A DNA stretch of 64,000 nt from Cladobotryum mycophilum (GCA_036429605.1 CM071591.1:4836001-4900000), one strand, 5' to 3'; numbered from the stretch's first letter, positions 45,690 to 59,169 are shown. The notes: generated from the letters alone by a model not told the origin. Translations and numbers: made by a program.

Positions 45690-46060
45690 AATAGGCTTTT
45701 ATCGAATCGTTCAATCTGCTCAATGCTTTCGAGGCCAACTATCACTCCTGCTGCAGCCACGGTGTAGTCATGGAGTATCCCCGTAACCCCAGCACCCCCA
45801 CGCAGGCCATTGGCCGACTCTGGCGCCTCGGTTCACCAACCGATGTACATTGGAATATCCTTCTCTTCCGAAATATATACGACTCTTTCTAGGAGTCGAG
45901 GCTGATGGAGAAACGGGTTAACATACTCGCGGCGGAGGGTGAGCTCCCGAAGGAGTTAACAGGCCAACACAGACTCATAGCGGCCCACGAGATTCTCCGC
46001 GTACACCTGGGCTTGGCTGTGTCTCAAGAGCACGTATCGAAACGGCATCGTTAAATTGAA
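45690..46060 (+). pseudogene. SNF2-type helicase C-terminal relic
   Basis: One plus-strand frame reads 'HSCCSHGVVMEYPRNPSTPT' then 'QAIGRLWRLGSPTDVHWNIL'. It resembles the helicase motif V-VI region of SNF2/Rad5-like ATPases, where 'QAxGRxxRxGQ' carries the arginine finger. The canonical Gln after Gly is Ser here. The frame continues to 'RNIYDSF', meets TAG (about 45891), and then resumes as 'ESRLMEKRVNILAAEGELPK' to a stop near 46055. The stop fits a CAG-to-TAG change. No helicase motifs I-III are visible upstream in any frame, so only a decayed C-terminal piece remains. Such SNF2-like fragments are common in repeat-rich, lineage-specific fungal DNA. Confidence 0.6.
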
Positions 46061-49000
46061 CCTGATGCGATGCCCAACCCACTCGAACCGAAGCGCTTCT
46101 TGGCCCCCTCGATGCTCTTCGCGCATTCTCTCGAATCATTCACGACGGTATAATTGCTGCACCTGAAACAGAAGACGAGAATGCGAATGCGAGAGTGATA
46201 TTTGATACTGGCGACAACGTCCAACGGTTGGTGTATCTTATCTACACGTTTCTAAACGACTGGACGGAATTTCTTCAGGCCGACGGCGAGAGATGATGCA
46301 TTGTTGATATCGCAGTCATCCTGGAGAGCCACCTGTTGGCTATGAGACCAAACTCGAGACCACCATCACGCAAGAAACCCTGATACAGGTGCGCCAGAGT
46401 GAGTTGGATTCTATTCCTCATAGCGCTATTGGCATTCACTTTAGCTCATCTGATCCCATTTGGCCCATTTCTTCGTCTATTCACCTCCAGCATGCTCTCA
46501 CAGCTGACCAGTGGCTTTCCACAGCTATCTCCCCGAAACACCAGCTCCGTCATGAATCTACCAACTCCACCTTTGAAAAGAATGAAATTGACTACTACGC
46601 TCCCGACACCGTCAAGATGGACCTCGCCAAGTGCGCACTTGATCGAGTCAAGCTACCTCGCAAGAAGATGCAAGACCAGAAACGCATCTCATCGGATGTA
46701 CTCGCCGGGTGCTAGTTGAGGATTTATTACATCAATTCACCATCACCATCATCATCATCACTACCACCACCACCACCATCTTCATCATTTCGACTCCGCT
46801 ACCTTCGTCATTGTCAAAGAGGATAAAAGCACAGTAGCTGGAATTACCAGTCTTTTCTTATTTGATGCTCGAACTCGTCTTGGCCTTGATGATTGATTCC
46901 GTCGCGATTTGATCGAAGCCTGATGGACATTACTGGGGGTATTTTCTTTTTGTCGATTGATTTAAGCATTCTTTGTTTCGCTTTAACAATGTGTTTCATG
47001 GCGACTTTCGTCAGTGTCTAATGGGGATGTATTGACTGATTTCTTGCTTACGTCTTCTTCTTTACCTTCTTTTCTTTTCATCTTCTTTTCACCTTCTTTT
47101 CATCTTCTTTTCGTCTTGATTGTCCAGTCATCTTGTTCGGCTTCTCGCCATTATCCTTACTCTCTGGGCCAGTGTTTCTTTTCCGCTTGAATGCACAAAG
47201 TCCTGGGAGTATTACTATACTGGTCTCAAATTTATCATCGGGTTCATCAAGAGGTATGTATATGGGGCGAGCGAGTTGGTTGAGTGGGTTTGACATTGGC
47301 TAACGAATGGACCAGCAGTAATAACAAAGGATAGGAGTTGAATCTTTTTCTTTTTTTCTTTTTCTTGTCTAGGACTCTGCAATTTTCCAGGAGTAGATGC
47401 CCTTTTTGGGTGTCTAACAGCAATTACCTGTACATTATCATCATCCCACGGGAAGGCAATATTTGGTTCTGGTATATATATCTCCCCCTTTTCTTGCTTG
47501 TCTTAGCTACCCAGTAGTGATGTATACACACGACTAACCGGGCGGTATATAGACTTGCTCACCTCGGGGTGGAAATACGCAAAACAAGCACAAGGAGATA
47601 TTTCTACATCAAACCACCACGGGCAGTGCACTATTCCATCTGCACGGATACAGTTACCCCAACCGCAAAGGAGGTCACAAAGCAACTATTACAATATCAC
47701 CATGTCACAAACACTGGCACCATTTCTGACTAGGGGACGCTGTTGCCATACGGATACGTGGTCGCATCTGATGCGGAACCAAACAGCACGGTGGATTTCG
47801 CCACAGAGCTAGGGAGGGCTCAAGGGGAGGCGGCACCAGGCCTGATAGCGTCGGCTCCCGCAATGAAAAACGAACTGCTTCGCATTACACAATCCAATAC
47901 ACTGACCAGCCGGCTGCAAAAGACATATGCAGGAGATCCCACGAGCAGCCATGGAGGAGAGCAAAACCTGCTGTGTAGGAACCATGGTAGAACAGGCCGC
48001 GCATCACACGATGATAGACCCTATGCAGATCCATCCTAGAAGGAGCCTGCTAGGATGCCGACTTCGGGACGGTGTGGTCAGTTGGAGCCGCCGCGCCTAT
48101 TTGAGCAAGCAAGCACGGTGCCCAACCTTTGCAAGCTCGCGGGCCTCGTGGTCAGCTGCACCGTCCACATGGACAGGATGACGGGCGACAGCTGGTACCA
48201 AGGGGATCTCCTGCTTCCGCCTGCGAGGCCGAACAAGGTCCAGCGTCAGTGGCTGGACGGGCTCTACAGCCTTGGCCCCGACACCGACATTGACGGGGAA
48301 AACAAGCAAATGGTGGTGACGGCGATATGGCCCTGTTTGTTCCTAACAATGATAACGAGGATAAGGCCAGAGACTTCTTCTTCGTCTCTCCCATTCTGTT
48401 GAGCCCAACAGTTCCGGAACCTATGAGACGATGGCGATCAAGTCGATAATACTTACGATGCTAGGCGGTTGTGCACCAGTGGCAGGAGCAGGAGTACGAG
48501 GCCAGGGCCAAACACTAGCAGGACGTGCTTGGGTTGACCGTAGGGCGCGATCATGTACCTGGACAAGGTCAGCGGCTTTCTCGAGGCCCTCTGCGGCGCT
48601 ATGCACATGGCGACCGGCCAGAGGACCGGGGATGCTAGGCGTGTGAGCGAAGAATACCAGACACGCACCTCGGAATATCTTCATCAAGCAAGGCGTAGTG
48701 GGCGCCTGCATCCCCCCACGGCCGTGGTCACGTCTAGCGTTTCCTACCAGAAAGTCTTAACCGCCTGCTAGTGCTTTCTTTACTTGTTGTTCGCGCTACC
48801 CTTCGCACGCCAACTCTGCGTTTGGTGCACAAGCGATCGGACTGGAGCGTGTACCCGCCGCTGCTGTTTACACGAAACCTCTCTATTCACATGATGAAAT
48901 GCGTGTAAAAAGAGAGTGGACATGAAAAGTAGGGGCCCACGGAGCTTGCCTATGAGCAGGCTCGGTTCATGTGGAAGCAACACGATGTGTCTCGCCAGGA

Positions 49001-50005
49001 CTGGGAGGGTGAGGAAGGCCAGCGGTCACGGGGCCATCGTAAGCCAGGACGACTAGACGACAACCTCCGTGATGGGTAACGGCAACCAGCTCAAACCGCA
49101 TGCCGCACCTGAGAAATTACCAAAAACATGATCGTAAGCCAGCAAACCCTGCGAGATATACACCATGATGCCAGCACTAACTTTGACGCATTGAAAACGC
49201 GTAGGCTAGGGATCGAGGTCTAGAAGTGGGCGGCCATTGCCTTTGGCCGCCTGTTGGTGACACACAGGGTGTTGTGCAACGAGGAGGAGATAAGTTGGAG
49301 AGGAGAGGAACTCGGGGGACTTATGATGACGAGTCTATGTCTTATCCGGAAGGCATCCATATGCAAATAGACGGGAATTCGACAACGACAAGAAGCTTGG
49401 TCATTAAAGGCCAAAAAGTCAACAGACGTCGAAAGACACCGAAGACTCTATCGTCTTAGAAAGTGATTATAAGATTTGTCTTATTGGTTTGTTTACTTGA
49501 GAATCTAGTTCATGTTTCCTGGGTGGCACACTGTCGCGTATGGTTCGTGTCATGTCTTGGTAGGCTACCTTTATCCTTTTAGATTTGGGAATGTAATGCA
49601 AAGCAAAGATAGACAGGTTTTTACATTGTACCCAGCGCAAGATTGAGAGGCCTCTCACTTGATGGTCAAACACTTGACTGAGGAGAACGTCAACAAGATG
49701 AAAGGATTAGTTCGTGTTTCCATGTGTCATGGAATTCTCTCAGATGTTGCGTATGGAATTTACCCCAAAAACAAAGTCGGATTACCCCTTATTGGATCGA
49801 ATGTTCCGATGGAAGATACACAGAGTTTTGTTTATACAGTTCTTGGTAGATGGCCAAATTTCCGTTCTGAAGATGCTCAATAGCTTTCCGGTGCATGTAG
49901 TAACGGGTTTGTATATATGAAGGCCAGACAAGCCGATTAATCTAAATAGAAGAGCTCTATACATTGACAGATGTGTGATAATACTCCAGATCTACACGCT
50001 CATAT
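46061..50005. other. Gene-poor region with fragmentary ORFs
   Basis: Nearly 4 kb without a supportable gene. Plus-strand stretches 46389-46715, 47555-48039 and 48055-48402 have protein-like composition but do not join by splicing and match no family I recognise. CAT/CAC-rich (46736-46785) and CTTCTTTT-like (47050-47115) simple sequence is present. It may hold degraded repeats or lost genes. Confidence 0.45.
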
Positions 50006-51991
50006 TCAGCCCTCTCTATACGTGGAGGTGGCATTTCCTTTGGTCGCATATGTACCCGTAACAGGTACCAAGCCGGTAGCTATATCGAGCCCAGCCAAGG
50101 TTCGACTGAAGAAGGCCAATGAAGCAGCAGCTGATATCCTTGTTAGCATCGTCTTGAAGATGTGAGGTATTGCAGAGGCGACTTACGCTGGAAGTAGGGA
50201 ACCTGATGACCCGATTCATAGACTCGGAGGAAGCTGAAGTTGCCGTACTGTCGAACCGCACCGTACTCCTTGCCATCCAGGAGAAACGGTGCGTAACCGG
50301 CGGCATGGAAATTGGCAGTCTGGGAGTAGTTGACCGCCAGACTGACGGCCTCTCCACCGTACCAATTGCAGGCGTAGTCGGCATCGCCAGCGTACAAGGT
50401 GACGCGGACACCCTTGTCCAGCAGATGGGCGATGTTGCCAATGCTGCTGGGGAACACCATGTCGCCGGATTGCTGGAAAGCATAATACACCTCGTTGTTA
50501 CTGGTGGTCCAGTTGAGCGATACGGCAGAGTCGTCTTGGATCTTGGGCTGGTTGAGGAACGTGCTCACGGGGTCCGTGGGAGGGACCTGGGCAGAGGCAT
50601 TGGCACGAATGTCGTAAGCGCCTCGGTCCGAGTAAATGTAGTACAGCGCTATATAAATTCACGTCAGCCTGTTTTTTGTTTTTTTTTAACAAAAGTATTG
50701 TTATTGTGGCTATCATTTCGCAGCATGCATGCATACATACCCTCAACAGTGTCCTGACATAGGACTGCAGCTTCTGAGCAAACGGCCTTGTCGATCAAAG
50801 ACACCCCCTTGGTTGTACGGCAAAAGTCAATGGATGCCAGGCAGCCACCGGGGTTATTCAAGGCGAATTCGCCGTAGTTGTAGATGGTCTCGTTGTATCC
50901 GACAATACCGTAGTTGTTGTCGACGGAATACTTCAAGTAGTAGGGAGCCTGCACTTTGTAGTCGAAAATTCCGTTACCAACCTAAAAAAAGAAAAGAAGA
51001 AAAAACCTCCATCAGCATTCTGCATAACCAACTTTGGGGGTTAACTTTTCACTCACACCGAGTGATTCAAAGTTTAGTTCGATTCCCTTGGCCTTGCCGT
51101 CTCGGATTTCCTGGCTCTGATTGTAAAAGTAGTCGTAGAATATCGGGCCATCTTTATGTGGCATGTCAGTCACATGATCAATTCTGTTTCAAAGACGGGA
51201 TGCTGCAGGGTAACAAACAGTGTCCGCCGTACGACTCGGTCCAGAGATTGAACGACTTGGAATTGACGTCTGGGCTCAGGTGTGGTAGCGTGTTGAAGAA
51301 GCCCTGGATAACGTGCCAAGCGGAAACAGCTGCCTTTTGCGTAGTGTCGTCGACAGTTGGGTCGAAGACTGGGTATTCTGATGGGTGTCAGTGCGTATCG
51401 AGGGGAGCATGAGGGGAAATGAGTACTCACGTCCGTCGATACCATTCACATTTGGTGGCTGGTAAGTGCCAAAGTCATCAAGAGTTCCAGGAGCTTCCTT
51501 TGAGTAGGACCAGCCGGTGCCCATGGGCTGTGAAAGATAGAGCACGTTGGAAACATTGTTCCAGGAGTAGTCATTGTAGGCAGGCTTCAGGTCGCTAGTA
51601 GTAACGAAACAAGGGCCGTGCTCTATCGAAAACATTAGAAGGGCACCTTTCATGGATGAAATCAAACATTGTTCTTCTTACCGACATACGCAGCGAGGAG
51701 GGAATCTGACCCGGGACCACCGGTCAACCAGAGAGTAACTGGATCATCCTTCGGGCTGTGCCTCGACTCGTAGAATAAAAAGTAATAGTGGGTGTCTTTG
51801 TCGAGGTCGATGTAGCCAGAGTAGGCATTCACACCGGGCGTCGTCTCGCAGAACGTGGGTTCCTTGTATCTGATCTGGACGCCGCCTGGAGATGTGATGG
51901 TCTTGACGCCCTTTGGTTCGGCTGGGACCTGGGCTAAAACGTGGGAAGTAAACAACCCCGCGACTGCGAGGGTAGAAAACCGTGACAACAT
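50006..51991 (-). CDS. Secreted serine carboxypeptidase (peptidase S10)
   Basis: Seven exons: 51682..51991, 51431..51622, 51219..51377, 51057..51151, 50741..50981, 50187..50648 and 50006..50130; 527 residues. A signal peptide (residues 1-20, ending 'SHVLAQ') directs secretion. 'LWLTGGPGSDSLLAAY' is the S10 substrate/oxyanion-hole block. 'WTESYGGHY' holds the catalytic Ser216 (ESYxGHY), 'LYAGDADYACNWYGGEA' the catalytic Asp, and 'VYESGHQVPYFQ' the catalytic His. Several Asn-X-Ser/Thr sites suggest N-glycosylation. All three catalytic residues are intact and every exon junction keeps frame. The enzyme removes C-terminal residues from peptides at acidic pH, probably extracellularly or in the vacuole. 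The final exon was placed using acceptor GATATCAG, which gives a normal family C-terminus. Confidence 0.93.
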
Positions 51992-53089
51992 GATGGGGAT
52001 ATAATATATGTTCTGTACTGCAATGACTACCTATTTGGACCCTGAATCATGAATTGATCGGGTTGTGTCTAAGGATACAATTTTCCCCATCAGACAGGTC
52101 GCTATGAAGCGTCTTATATCCTCCTTCATCTTCGCAAAAGAAAAGAAAAAGAAAAAGTCTTACTGGGCAACGGAGACATTTCTGAACATCAGTCTCCTGC
52201 CTCCTCGAAAGGACGACCCAATCCACGCAGGCTGGTCAGCAATGGAAACGCCACCAGTAAGCTCTAGTGCGATGAAATGGGTAATAATCCGCAAAAGTGA
52301 CAACGTCATGGAAGCCCGTTCTTGGATGCTGACGGGGGTCCGCAGCGTGCCGTCCAACCGACGGATTGGACGGGTAAGGTGAATAGGGGGAGCGGGATGC
52401 ACCCATGCACACCGAGAGACAAACTGCCATAGGCCACTTAACACGTATATCCCCATATTCTAGACTCCGAAGGCTGGTCACACGGTAAAGTAGTTGGTTG
52501 TAGTGGAGGCGATCCAAACGCCCGCATCCAAGTCCACAGGGGCCTCGCAATATTCTTGGATGCCAAGTATCGTATTCCTCAAGGACTCTCCAATACATTG
52601 GCTCCATGCCCGCACTAGAATGAACTCACCGGGGTAGCAGATCCTTGCTCATCTCCCCCGCAAGCTTTCATCGTATTCCCAAACCAGTTACCGGCGTGCA
52701 CAGGGCAATCTTTGCAGGGTATTTATGGCCAAGTCCCACTCGCGAGCCACTCGCATGGTTCATAGCCATCTCGGGTTTGCCATCCGAAGTATTATGGATA
52801 GCTGCCACTCAGCAAAAGGTTCCCCTCAGCCAACTTCGATTCGCCTGACCATGGGATAAAGTTATTCATCTTATACTCCATAAATCCGGCATGAAACGAT
52901 AGAGTGTCGGGATGCAGTCAGACAACAAATACAGCCTCATTAAACACTTTGCATAATTTTTATATGGTCTGCGGTGTGGATTTTAGGAACCTTGGAGTCT
53001 CCGAGAACATCCTGGACATTCATCAAGAGATTCACATGCGCGTTGCCGACCTCATTCATGAACAACATGAAAGCAACAGCATCAACCAT
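51992..53089. other. Intergenic region, no gene supported
   Basis: About 1.1 kb upstream of the carboxypeptidase. Overlapping short ORFs on both strands (52065-52607) show no domain. Confidence 0.6.
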
Positions 53090-54594
53090 CTATGTATACC
53101 ATGAAGGCTCAGGATGCTCTCCCAGGAGCTGATATCTGCCCAACTCCCTATTCTTATACGCCACCGGATCATGCAGGGTATGCGTTCGAATATCTCTCCA
53201 GAATCTATCAAGCCCGACCTTTGTAGCCGTGGATCTCGCCCCCGTCACCTCGAACAAGCCGCTTGTAACTCGCAGGCCCGTGTCTGTGGCGACCACCTTG
53301 ACGCTGGCGATCCACTCGCACACTTCCCCGCGGGCCTCGGCGGTGACTTTGGAACGAGAGGCCAAGTCGTCGGATTTGATAAAGATTGAATCAAATTCGG
53401 CGGCGGCCTTGTCGGCGAGGGCGGTGGCGGCGCGGAGGTGGGCGAGGAAGTTGCCGTAGGCGGAGAGGATGTAGAACTCGTCTTGAGCCTTTTCCTTGTT
53501 CTATGTTGTGCCATCATGTAAGTTTTTTTCGGTTCAATCCTGGATTATTATTCGGGGAGTAGATGGGGAAGGGGGAAAACATACGTCGCCGCCAAAGGGC
53601 CAGGCTCGTGTGGACTTGTTCGTGTAAGCCGAGGCGAAATCCATAGCTCCCCAGGCAATACCGATGTAGAAGTTGGAAAACACCAGTTGGATACTTGACG
53701 TCTGTTAGAACAATACATGGCACAGAATCGGGAGTAATGATACTTACAGTGGCACCACGAGCGTCCCAAAAGGAACCTCCAGGATCGCAGGATCGGGTCT
53801 CTTGGTCACCGGGTCCCAGCCCAAGGCATCTGACCAAGGGGCAGGGACATTGTCAATTTTGATACTTCCCGATTCAGTTAATCGCAGACCGATATTGTCC
53901 CAGTCATGCGAAAAGATGATGCCCGGCTGCTTTGTCTCGACAAGGGCAAAGATGTGCTCGCCGGAACCTTCAATGGCACCCTCCAAGACGGTCATGTCGG
54001 AAATGACGCCGCCGGTATTGAAGAACTTGAAGCCCGTGAAGACCAGCCCGTCCTCTTTGGCAGTGATCTTTAGCTCATTGTCGCGGGGGTTCACTGCTCC
54101 GCCAACAAAGTAGTTGCTCGACAGGATGAGTTTCTGGAAGCGGTCGGCTTGCTCAGCGCTGCCGAGGATGACTGGCATCGAGGACCAGAGAAGATGATAG
54201 CCTAGAAGCATTCCGATGGATCTTTGGAGAGTTTGAGTAAGTATATGCTTAATCATTGAGGCGTTCGGATTCAGACTTACCCATCTCCTCTTGCGACCTC
54301 TCGGATTGCTTGGTATCCAACACTCCACGGTTGCTCACCACCGCCATACTTCTTCCACCCCAATATCTTCAACAAACCCGAGTGTTTGAGAAGGTCGACT
54401 TCTGCGCGGGGAGACTTGTTTTCTCTCTCACGAATGGCAGCGTCTTTTACTAACACTGAGGCCACATCCTTGGCGCGCTGCAGCCATCCGGCAGTGTCGG
54501 TAGGTTGCGCAGCCCACTTGGATTGGTACTCGGCATAGACAGCGGGGTCAGTCGATACGACTACCTTTTTATCTGGGCTAACGCTTGTAGCCAT
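53090..54594 (-). CDS. Acyl-CoA dehydrogenase-fold flavoprotein (DszC/SfnB-like monooxygenase)
   Basis: Exons 54281..54594, 53748..54221, 53585..53693 and 53090..53500; 435 residues. The ATG at 54594 was chosen over an in-frame ATG at 54675 because it starts close to the fold. An N-terminal helical domain ends 'QAIREVARGDGSIGMLLGYH'. A middle beta domain follows ('GGAVNPRDNELKITAKEDG', 'FTGFKFFNTGG', 'WDNIGLRLTESGSIKIDNV'). A C-terminal helical domain contains 'RFWRDIRTHTLHDPVAYKNR', the conserved Arg-D-x-R-T-H-T-x-H-D-P block of DszC-type flavin-dependent monooxygenases. That block argues for a two-component monooxygenase using reduced flavin rather than a true acyl-CoA dehydrogenase. Fungal members are poorly characterised; a role in organosulfur or nitrogen-compound oxidation is only inferred. 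Introns use some AAG acceptors. Confidence 0.88.
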
Positions 54595-56920
54595 CTTCAG
54601 CTGTTCAGAATTGGGTTGGGATAGATGAAGAAGAAATGACGGAGAGATAGTGGAGCGTTTGTCGTGGGTGAGCATTGGGATATTTTATACATGTTCACCA
54701 CAATTGATATGAGTAATATATTCCCCGTTGAGACGGAGGTGCATGATGTCTCAAAGCGTATTGCGTATCCCGCAGCGTGGATATGGTTATCAAGCTATAG
54801 ATTGAGGCCCAACAGTGGAGAGCCCATACATCATCGGACGAATAGTCGTGGAGTTTCCGGCAAGGTTCTATTCTCTGATGAGATTTTGATTGGATACTTC
54901 TTTGGCTGCTCACACTACCATATGCAACTGAAACATGGAACCTGGTCTAGGTCCAGGAATAGGTACTATTCAGTAAGTAAAGGCATCATGGGGACCCTCG
55001 TTCTCGAGCCCAATACTACCAATAACGCATTAGCGAGTCCCAGAACACCAATCTAGGTTATCTCAATCTGCATGTCTCACTGCCAACTACCCCGCCCGTC
55101 CAATTCACGGCACGGCATGGACCGCTGTCCACGCCCAATCAATGAGGTAGATGTTCATAGATAATTATTGAAGTGGTGTGCTGTCAACGCTGTCTACAGC
55201 GAGCGACCTGGCTTGTTTTCTTTTGGCCTGCTTCCTTGCAGCCAGCACGACAAAACTGGATTCATCTAATGTATAGCAAATATAATGCACCATACCAATG
55301 CAGAGTATGCATGTATTCATTATGGTGGATATACGCACCAACCTTATTTAGACCAATAGGGAGTAGGAAAGGTATCGTTACTTCATACTAAACTGTATGA
55401 CTATAATCTGTTTCCATAAAAAGATGGCTCCTGAAGACATTGCCAAGATGTACAACGGACGGAATTCTATGGTCCTAGAACATTGTAGCCTTTTCACTTT
55501 GACGCCTCCTTAATCGTTGCAATTGTGGCCTGCTCTAATATATCCGGCAATGGGCTGCTTTTTAACGCCCGCATTGTGAGAGGATGGGAATTCTCATTAT
55601 GAATATTGAATAAGTGCCTTGATTCTAATTAGTAGATAATCAACCGTATGTACAAAAGTCTTGAAAGAATGTTGCTGTTGCTCGACATCGGTCCTTCCAG
55701 GGTAGGTAAAAGCAGTTATCGTGTGCCCGTGAAAAAGGCGCATCCGCTCATCCGAGACACTTTATCTACGAGATGATGTACTCCGTAGTTGCCACTGAGT
55801 TCAACCGTGTAGTATAGGTAGTTCTGTGCAATGGAACAATAATGATGCTCATAAAAAGATGGACTCTACGGAAGTATTACAATTCATCGGGAATGTACGG
55901 AGACGGCGATTCGGCAACGGGTGGTCTTGAGAGGTGAAATTACTGCCAACTACCGGAGCCAAGGAGCTCGTATGTTCAAGTAGTCCGAAGGCCGAGCTCA
56001 AAGGGGAGATTCCAGGTCCGTCGCTAATCGTCTGGGTTTGGCGTGATGTGTGCCGAGTGCGAAGCAAATTGGGTGGCCGGTTCGGGTACTCTTGGGCGTA
56101 GCACAACTGGGAGATACCTGTAACATCAAGGCCTGAGAAGAGATCCATCCATGGACGGGCCTCTAATCTCGCAAGAGGAAAAGCCCACCGCGGGCCGCAG
56201 TGGGGTCAATTCTGCGTCACTTGGCATGGATGATGCGTCTCTCATTGCTGAAATGGGGATGCTCAAGGGCGCTCGCATCTTGATGACTGGTGGGACTGGT
56301 ATGATGTGAACCAAGATGATTCAATTTCGATTGTACTTTGAGACGTATAATTATATTGTAAGATGCCTTTTACCCAAATAGGTTTTTTTTTGTATAGACT
56401 TGTACATGGACTCTGCCATCTGGGAGGATTTGAAGGAATGTAGGAAGCCGTAGACCATCGGAGCCTGATGATCCTTACAGCACATTGACTGGGTTTTCTG
56501 GTCAACGACACGGGTATAAATTACAGTCTTGTCCATATTGCGGCGTCTAGGATTTGCTTGGGGCCCCTTCCCTTAATCCTGACGACTAGATAGCCATATG
56601 CCTGCCCGTTTTATTTCGGCCAAACGGCCAAGATGATCCTATTCCTCCAATATCCATACTCATTATTAGGCGGTCTTCAATGTGCCAAGTGACAAAATTG
56701 CTTCTGTTAAAGCCCAATACGAAAACATTCCTCTCATTGATCTTGAACCAACTTCTCTACACTACTGCGAATTCATGTCCCTATTTATTTAGAATGCTTT
56801 TCATATAAATGATCCATCAATACCTGCTTCTGAACTTGCTCTAGACTATTCATTCACCTCCAACTCTCAGCGCCTTGACAAACTGGAACAAGCACTGCGA
56901 TAGCAAGGACCAACACCAAA
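54595..56920. other. Intergenic region, no gene supported
   Basis: About 2.3 kb between the divergent flavoprotein and FAD monooxygenase. Minus ORFs 55849-56314 (Pro/Ser-rich) could be a fragment, but no domain or joinable start is visible. AT-rich stretches lie near 55600-55900 and 56600-56800. Confidence 0.5.
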
Positions 56921-58503
56921 ATGTCTTACGCAGACAAACCGTTCCGCATCATAGTCGTCGGTGCGGGAGTAGGAGGGCTTGTGGCATCGAGCGCTCTCCA
57001 AAAAGCCGGTATCGATCACGTCGTTCTCGAAAAACACGACCAAGTCGCACCACCATACGGAGCAGGCATCTCCATATGGCCGCATGGCATGCGAATTCTG
57101 CACCAGCTCGGTTACACAGATGAGCTGAAAAAGGCGTCCGTCCCCACTACCCGCTTCCTGCTTCGGGGAAAGAATGGCCGAGTGATGCACGACAACAGTC
57201 TCTATACCCATGTGGGCGAGAAGTAAGTGGAATGAAGCGCATCTTCTCCTATTCACATTCGGTATCTAATATGCTGCAGCCACGGAATCGGTTTCTACCC
57301 CTTTGAGAGACGAGACTTTATGAGCATTTTGTATGAAGGGCTGCCGGACAAGTCATGCATCAAGACTGGCGTCGCAGTTTCGGATGTGCAGCAGTTTGCG
57401 GACAGGGTCGAGGTAAAGCTCAGCAATGGAAGCATCGAAGTTGGCGACATGGTCTTGGGCTGTGATGGCGTCTATAGCCAAGTGCGAAGCAGCATGTGGG
57501 ATCACGCCGCAAAGACCTCGCCTGGCTTGATCAAGGCTGTCGAAAAGACATGTAAGCGTTACCAAAAAAAAAATTAATACCTAATTACACACACACAGGA
57601 AATGCTCATCTCCGACTAACGCTCTCGACAGCTCTCAAGACAAATTGGAAGACCCTTGCCTTTGTCACGCCCGGCGTGCCAGAACTTGGAGCAGACGTCC
57701 TTACCATCACCCATCATGATGGCTTTGCTTTCCTCATTGCGGCCCAGCCGAACGCAACGTACTTTTTCGTCATCTTTAAGCGGGAAAAGCCCTTTAGCTG
57801 GCCTAAACGAGAACGCTACACTGAAGATGATGTCCAAGAACTGGCGGACCTCGTCTTGGACAAACCAGTCACAGAACAACTCATATTTTCCGAGGTATGG
57901 AAGCTCCGGACCCGAGCCGTTGTTATTGCCCTGGAAGAAGGTGTCATGGAGCATTGGCACCACGGCCGTATTGTCCTTGCTGGCGATGCTATTCACAAGG
58001 TGAGTTTACTAATTCAAAGAAATGACAAACAAAACCTAATCATACAAATTCAGATACACCCTAACCTGGGTCTCGGTGGAAATTCTGCCATGTCGGGTGT
58101 AGTCTCGCTGCTCAACAACGTCGTCAAGGTGATGCAAGAGACCAAAGGCCCCAAGCCCAGCGGTACAGCTCTGAACAAGGCATTTGCAGCCTACCAGCAG
58201 GAGCATAAGCAGAACATGAAGGACATCATGAACTTCAGCAACCTGGCGGCGAAAATGCACACGTATTGGTCGCCCTTTTATAAATTCTTGGCCAGCTGGC
58301 TGGTCCCTGCCATGGACGATAGGCATATCGCAAACTTGCTTGGAGGCTATATCGCGAATGCCCCAAAGTTGAACTTTTTACCTTGTGAGGGCTTCCCGAG
58401 TGGACGAATGGCTTGGAATGGCAAAACACAGGAGGATCAAGATGGGGATGTTGTTGAGGAGAAGATGGCATATGGAGCAGTGACTCTTTCTATTGCTGCA
58501 TGA
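56921..58503 (+). CDS. FAD-dependent monooxygenase (PaxM/salicylate hydroxylase-like)
   Basis: Exons 56921..57222, 57280..57551, 57632..57999 and 58054..58503; 463 residues. 'FRIIVVGAGVGGLVASSALQ' at the N-terminus is the GxGxxG dinucleotide fold, and 'VVLEKHDQVAPPYGAGISIW' supplies the adenosine-ribose Glu. 'VLGCDGVYSQVR' is the DG motif of class A flavin monooxygenases. 'GRIVLAGDAIHKIHPNLGLGG' is the GD motif contacting FAD ribityl. The C-terminal region has a hydrophobic stretch ('SPFYKFLASWLVPAM') and may be membrane-associated, as in PaxM-like enzymes. It hydroxylates or epoxidises an aromatic or isoprenoid substrate with NAD(P)H and O2. An SDR lies 1 kb downstream on the same strand and could act in the same pathway. 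Confidence 0.93.
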
Positions 58504-59169
58504 TAAGCCTCTTGACTGTCGAGCTTTTCGGTTTTTTTTTTTTAACTATTTAATAAAGTACAATCTTCATCAATCAGATCTCCCTTCTGTATTTCTTGAC
58601 CCGAATTGCTTGATGGCAGTGACTGTGACCCAGGCCAGGGCGATGATGGTGACAGTCAGACGGATTTCCCTGACGAGCTGAGGGGCGGATTGAGGTAGGA
58701 GAAAAGAATGAACATGGCTAATGGACCCGGAGTGGTCTGCTTTGACAAGAAATGTTTCCATGATTTGGTGTGTGGGGACGATCTGAAGAGGCGATTCTGG
58801 CCCTAGATGATGATGGTATAAAAAAGTCAATTTAGGAGGTTCAGTGAGAAAAAAACTTTCTGTTGAACTGAAGTTTTGAAGCGTTATCGCAGGGTGGATC
58901 CATTGATATCGATCCGTGAATGCAAGCTTAGGGAGTTTACAGCGGTTGAACCACTAAAAGAACCGCTGTAGAGGCTTCAGTGCTAGTTGACAGTCCGTCC
59001 ACATCCACTCTTGCTCCTCAAAAGAGTCCAGTCCACCCCACTCTTCGTAACTCCATTAGTTCGCACTTGAGCATGCGCATTCGCATCCCTCGCTCGCATC
59101 GCATCATCACATCCTCGCATTCGATTCCACCATCTCGGAGTCGACACAATAGTCTCTCCGCCATCCGAA
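58504..59169. other. Intergenic region with T10 run
   Basis: About 670 bases after the FAD monooxygenase. A run of ten T follows the stop and an AATAAA-like sequence (about 58551), suiting a 3' end. No other gene is visible. Confidence 0.55.
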
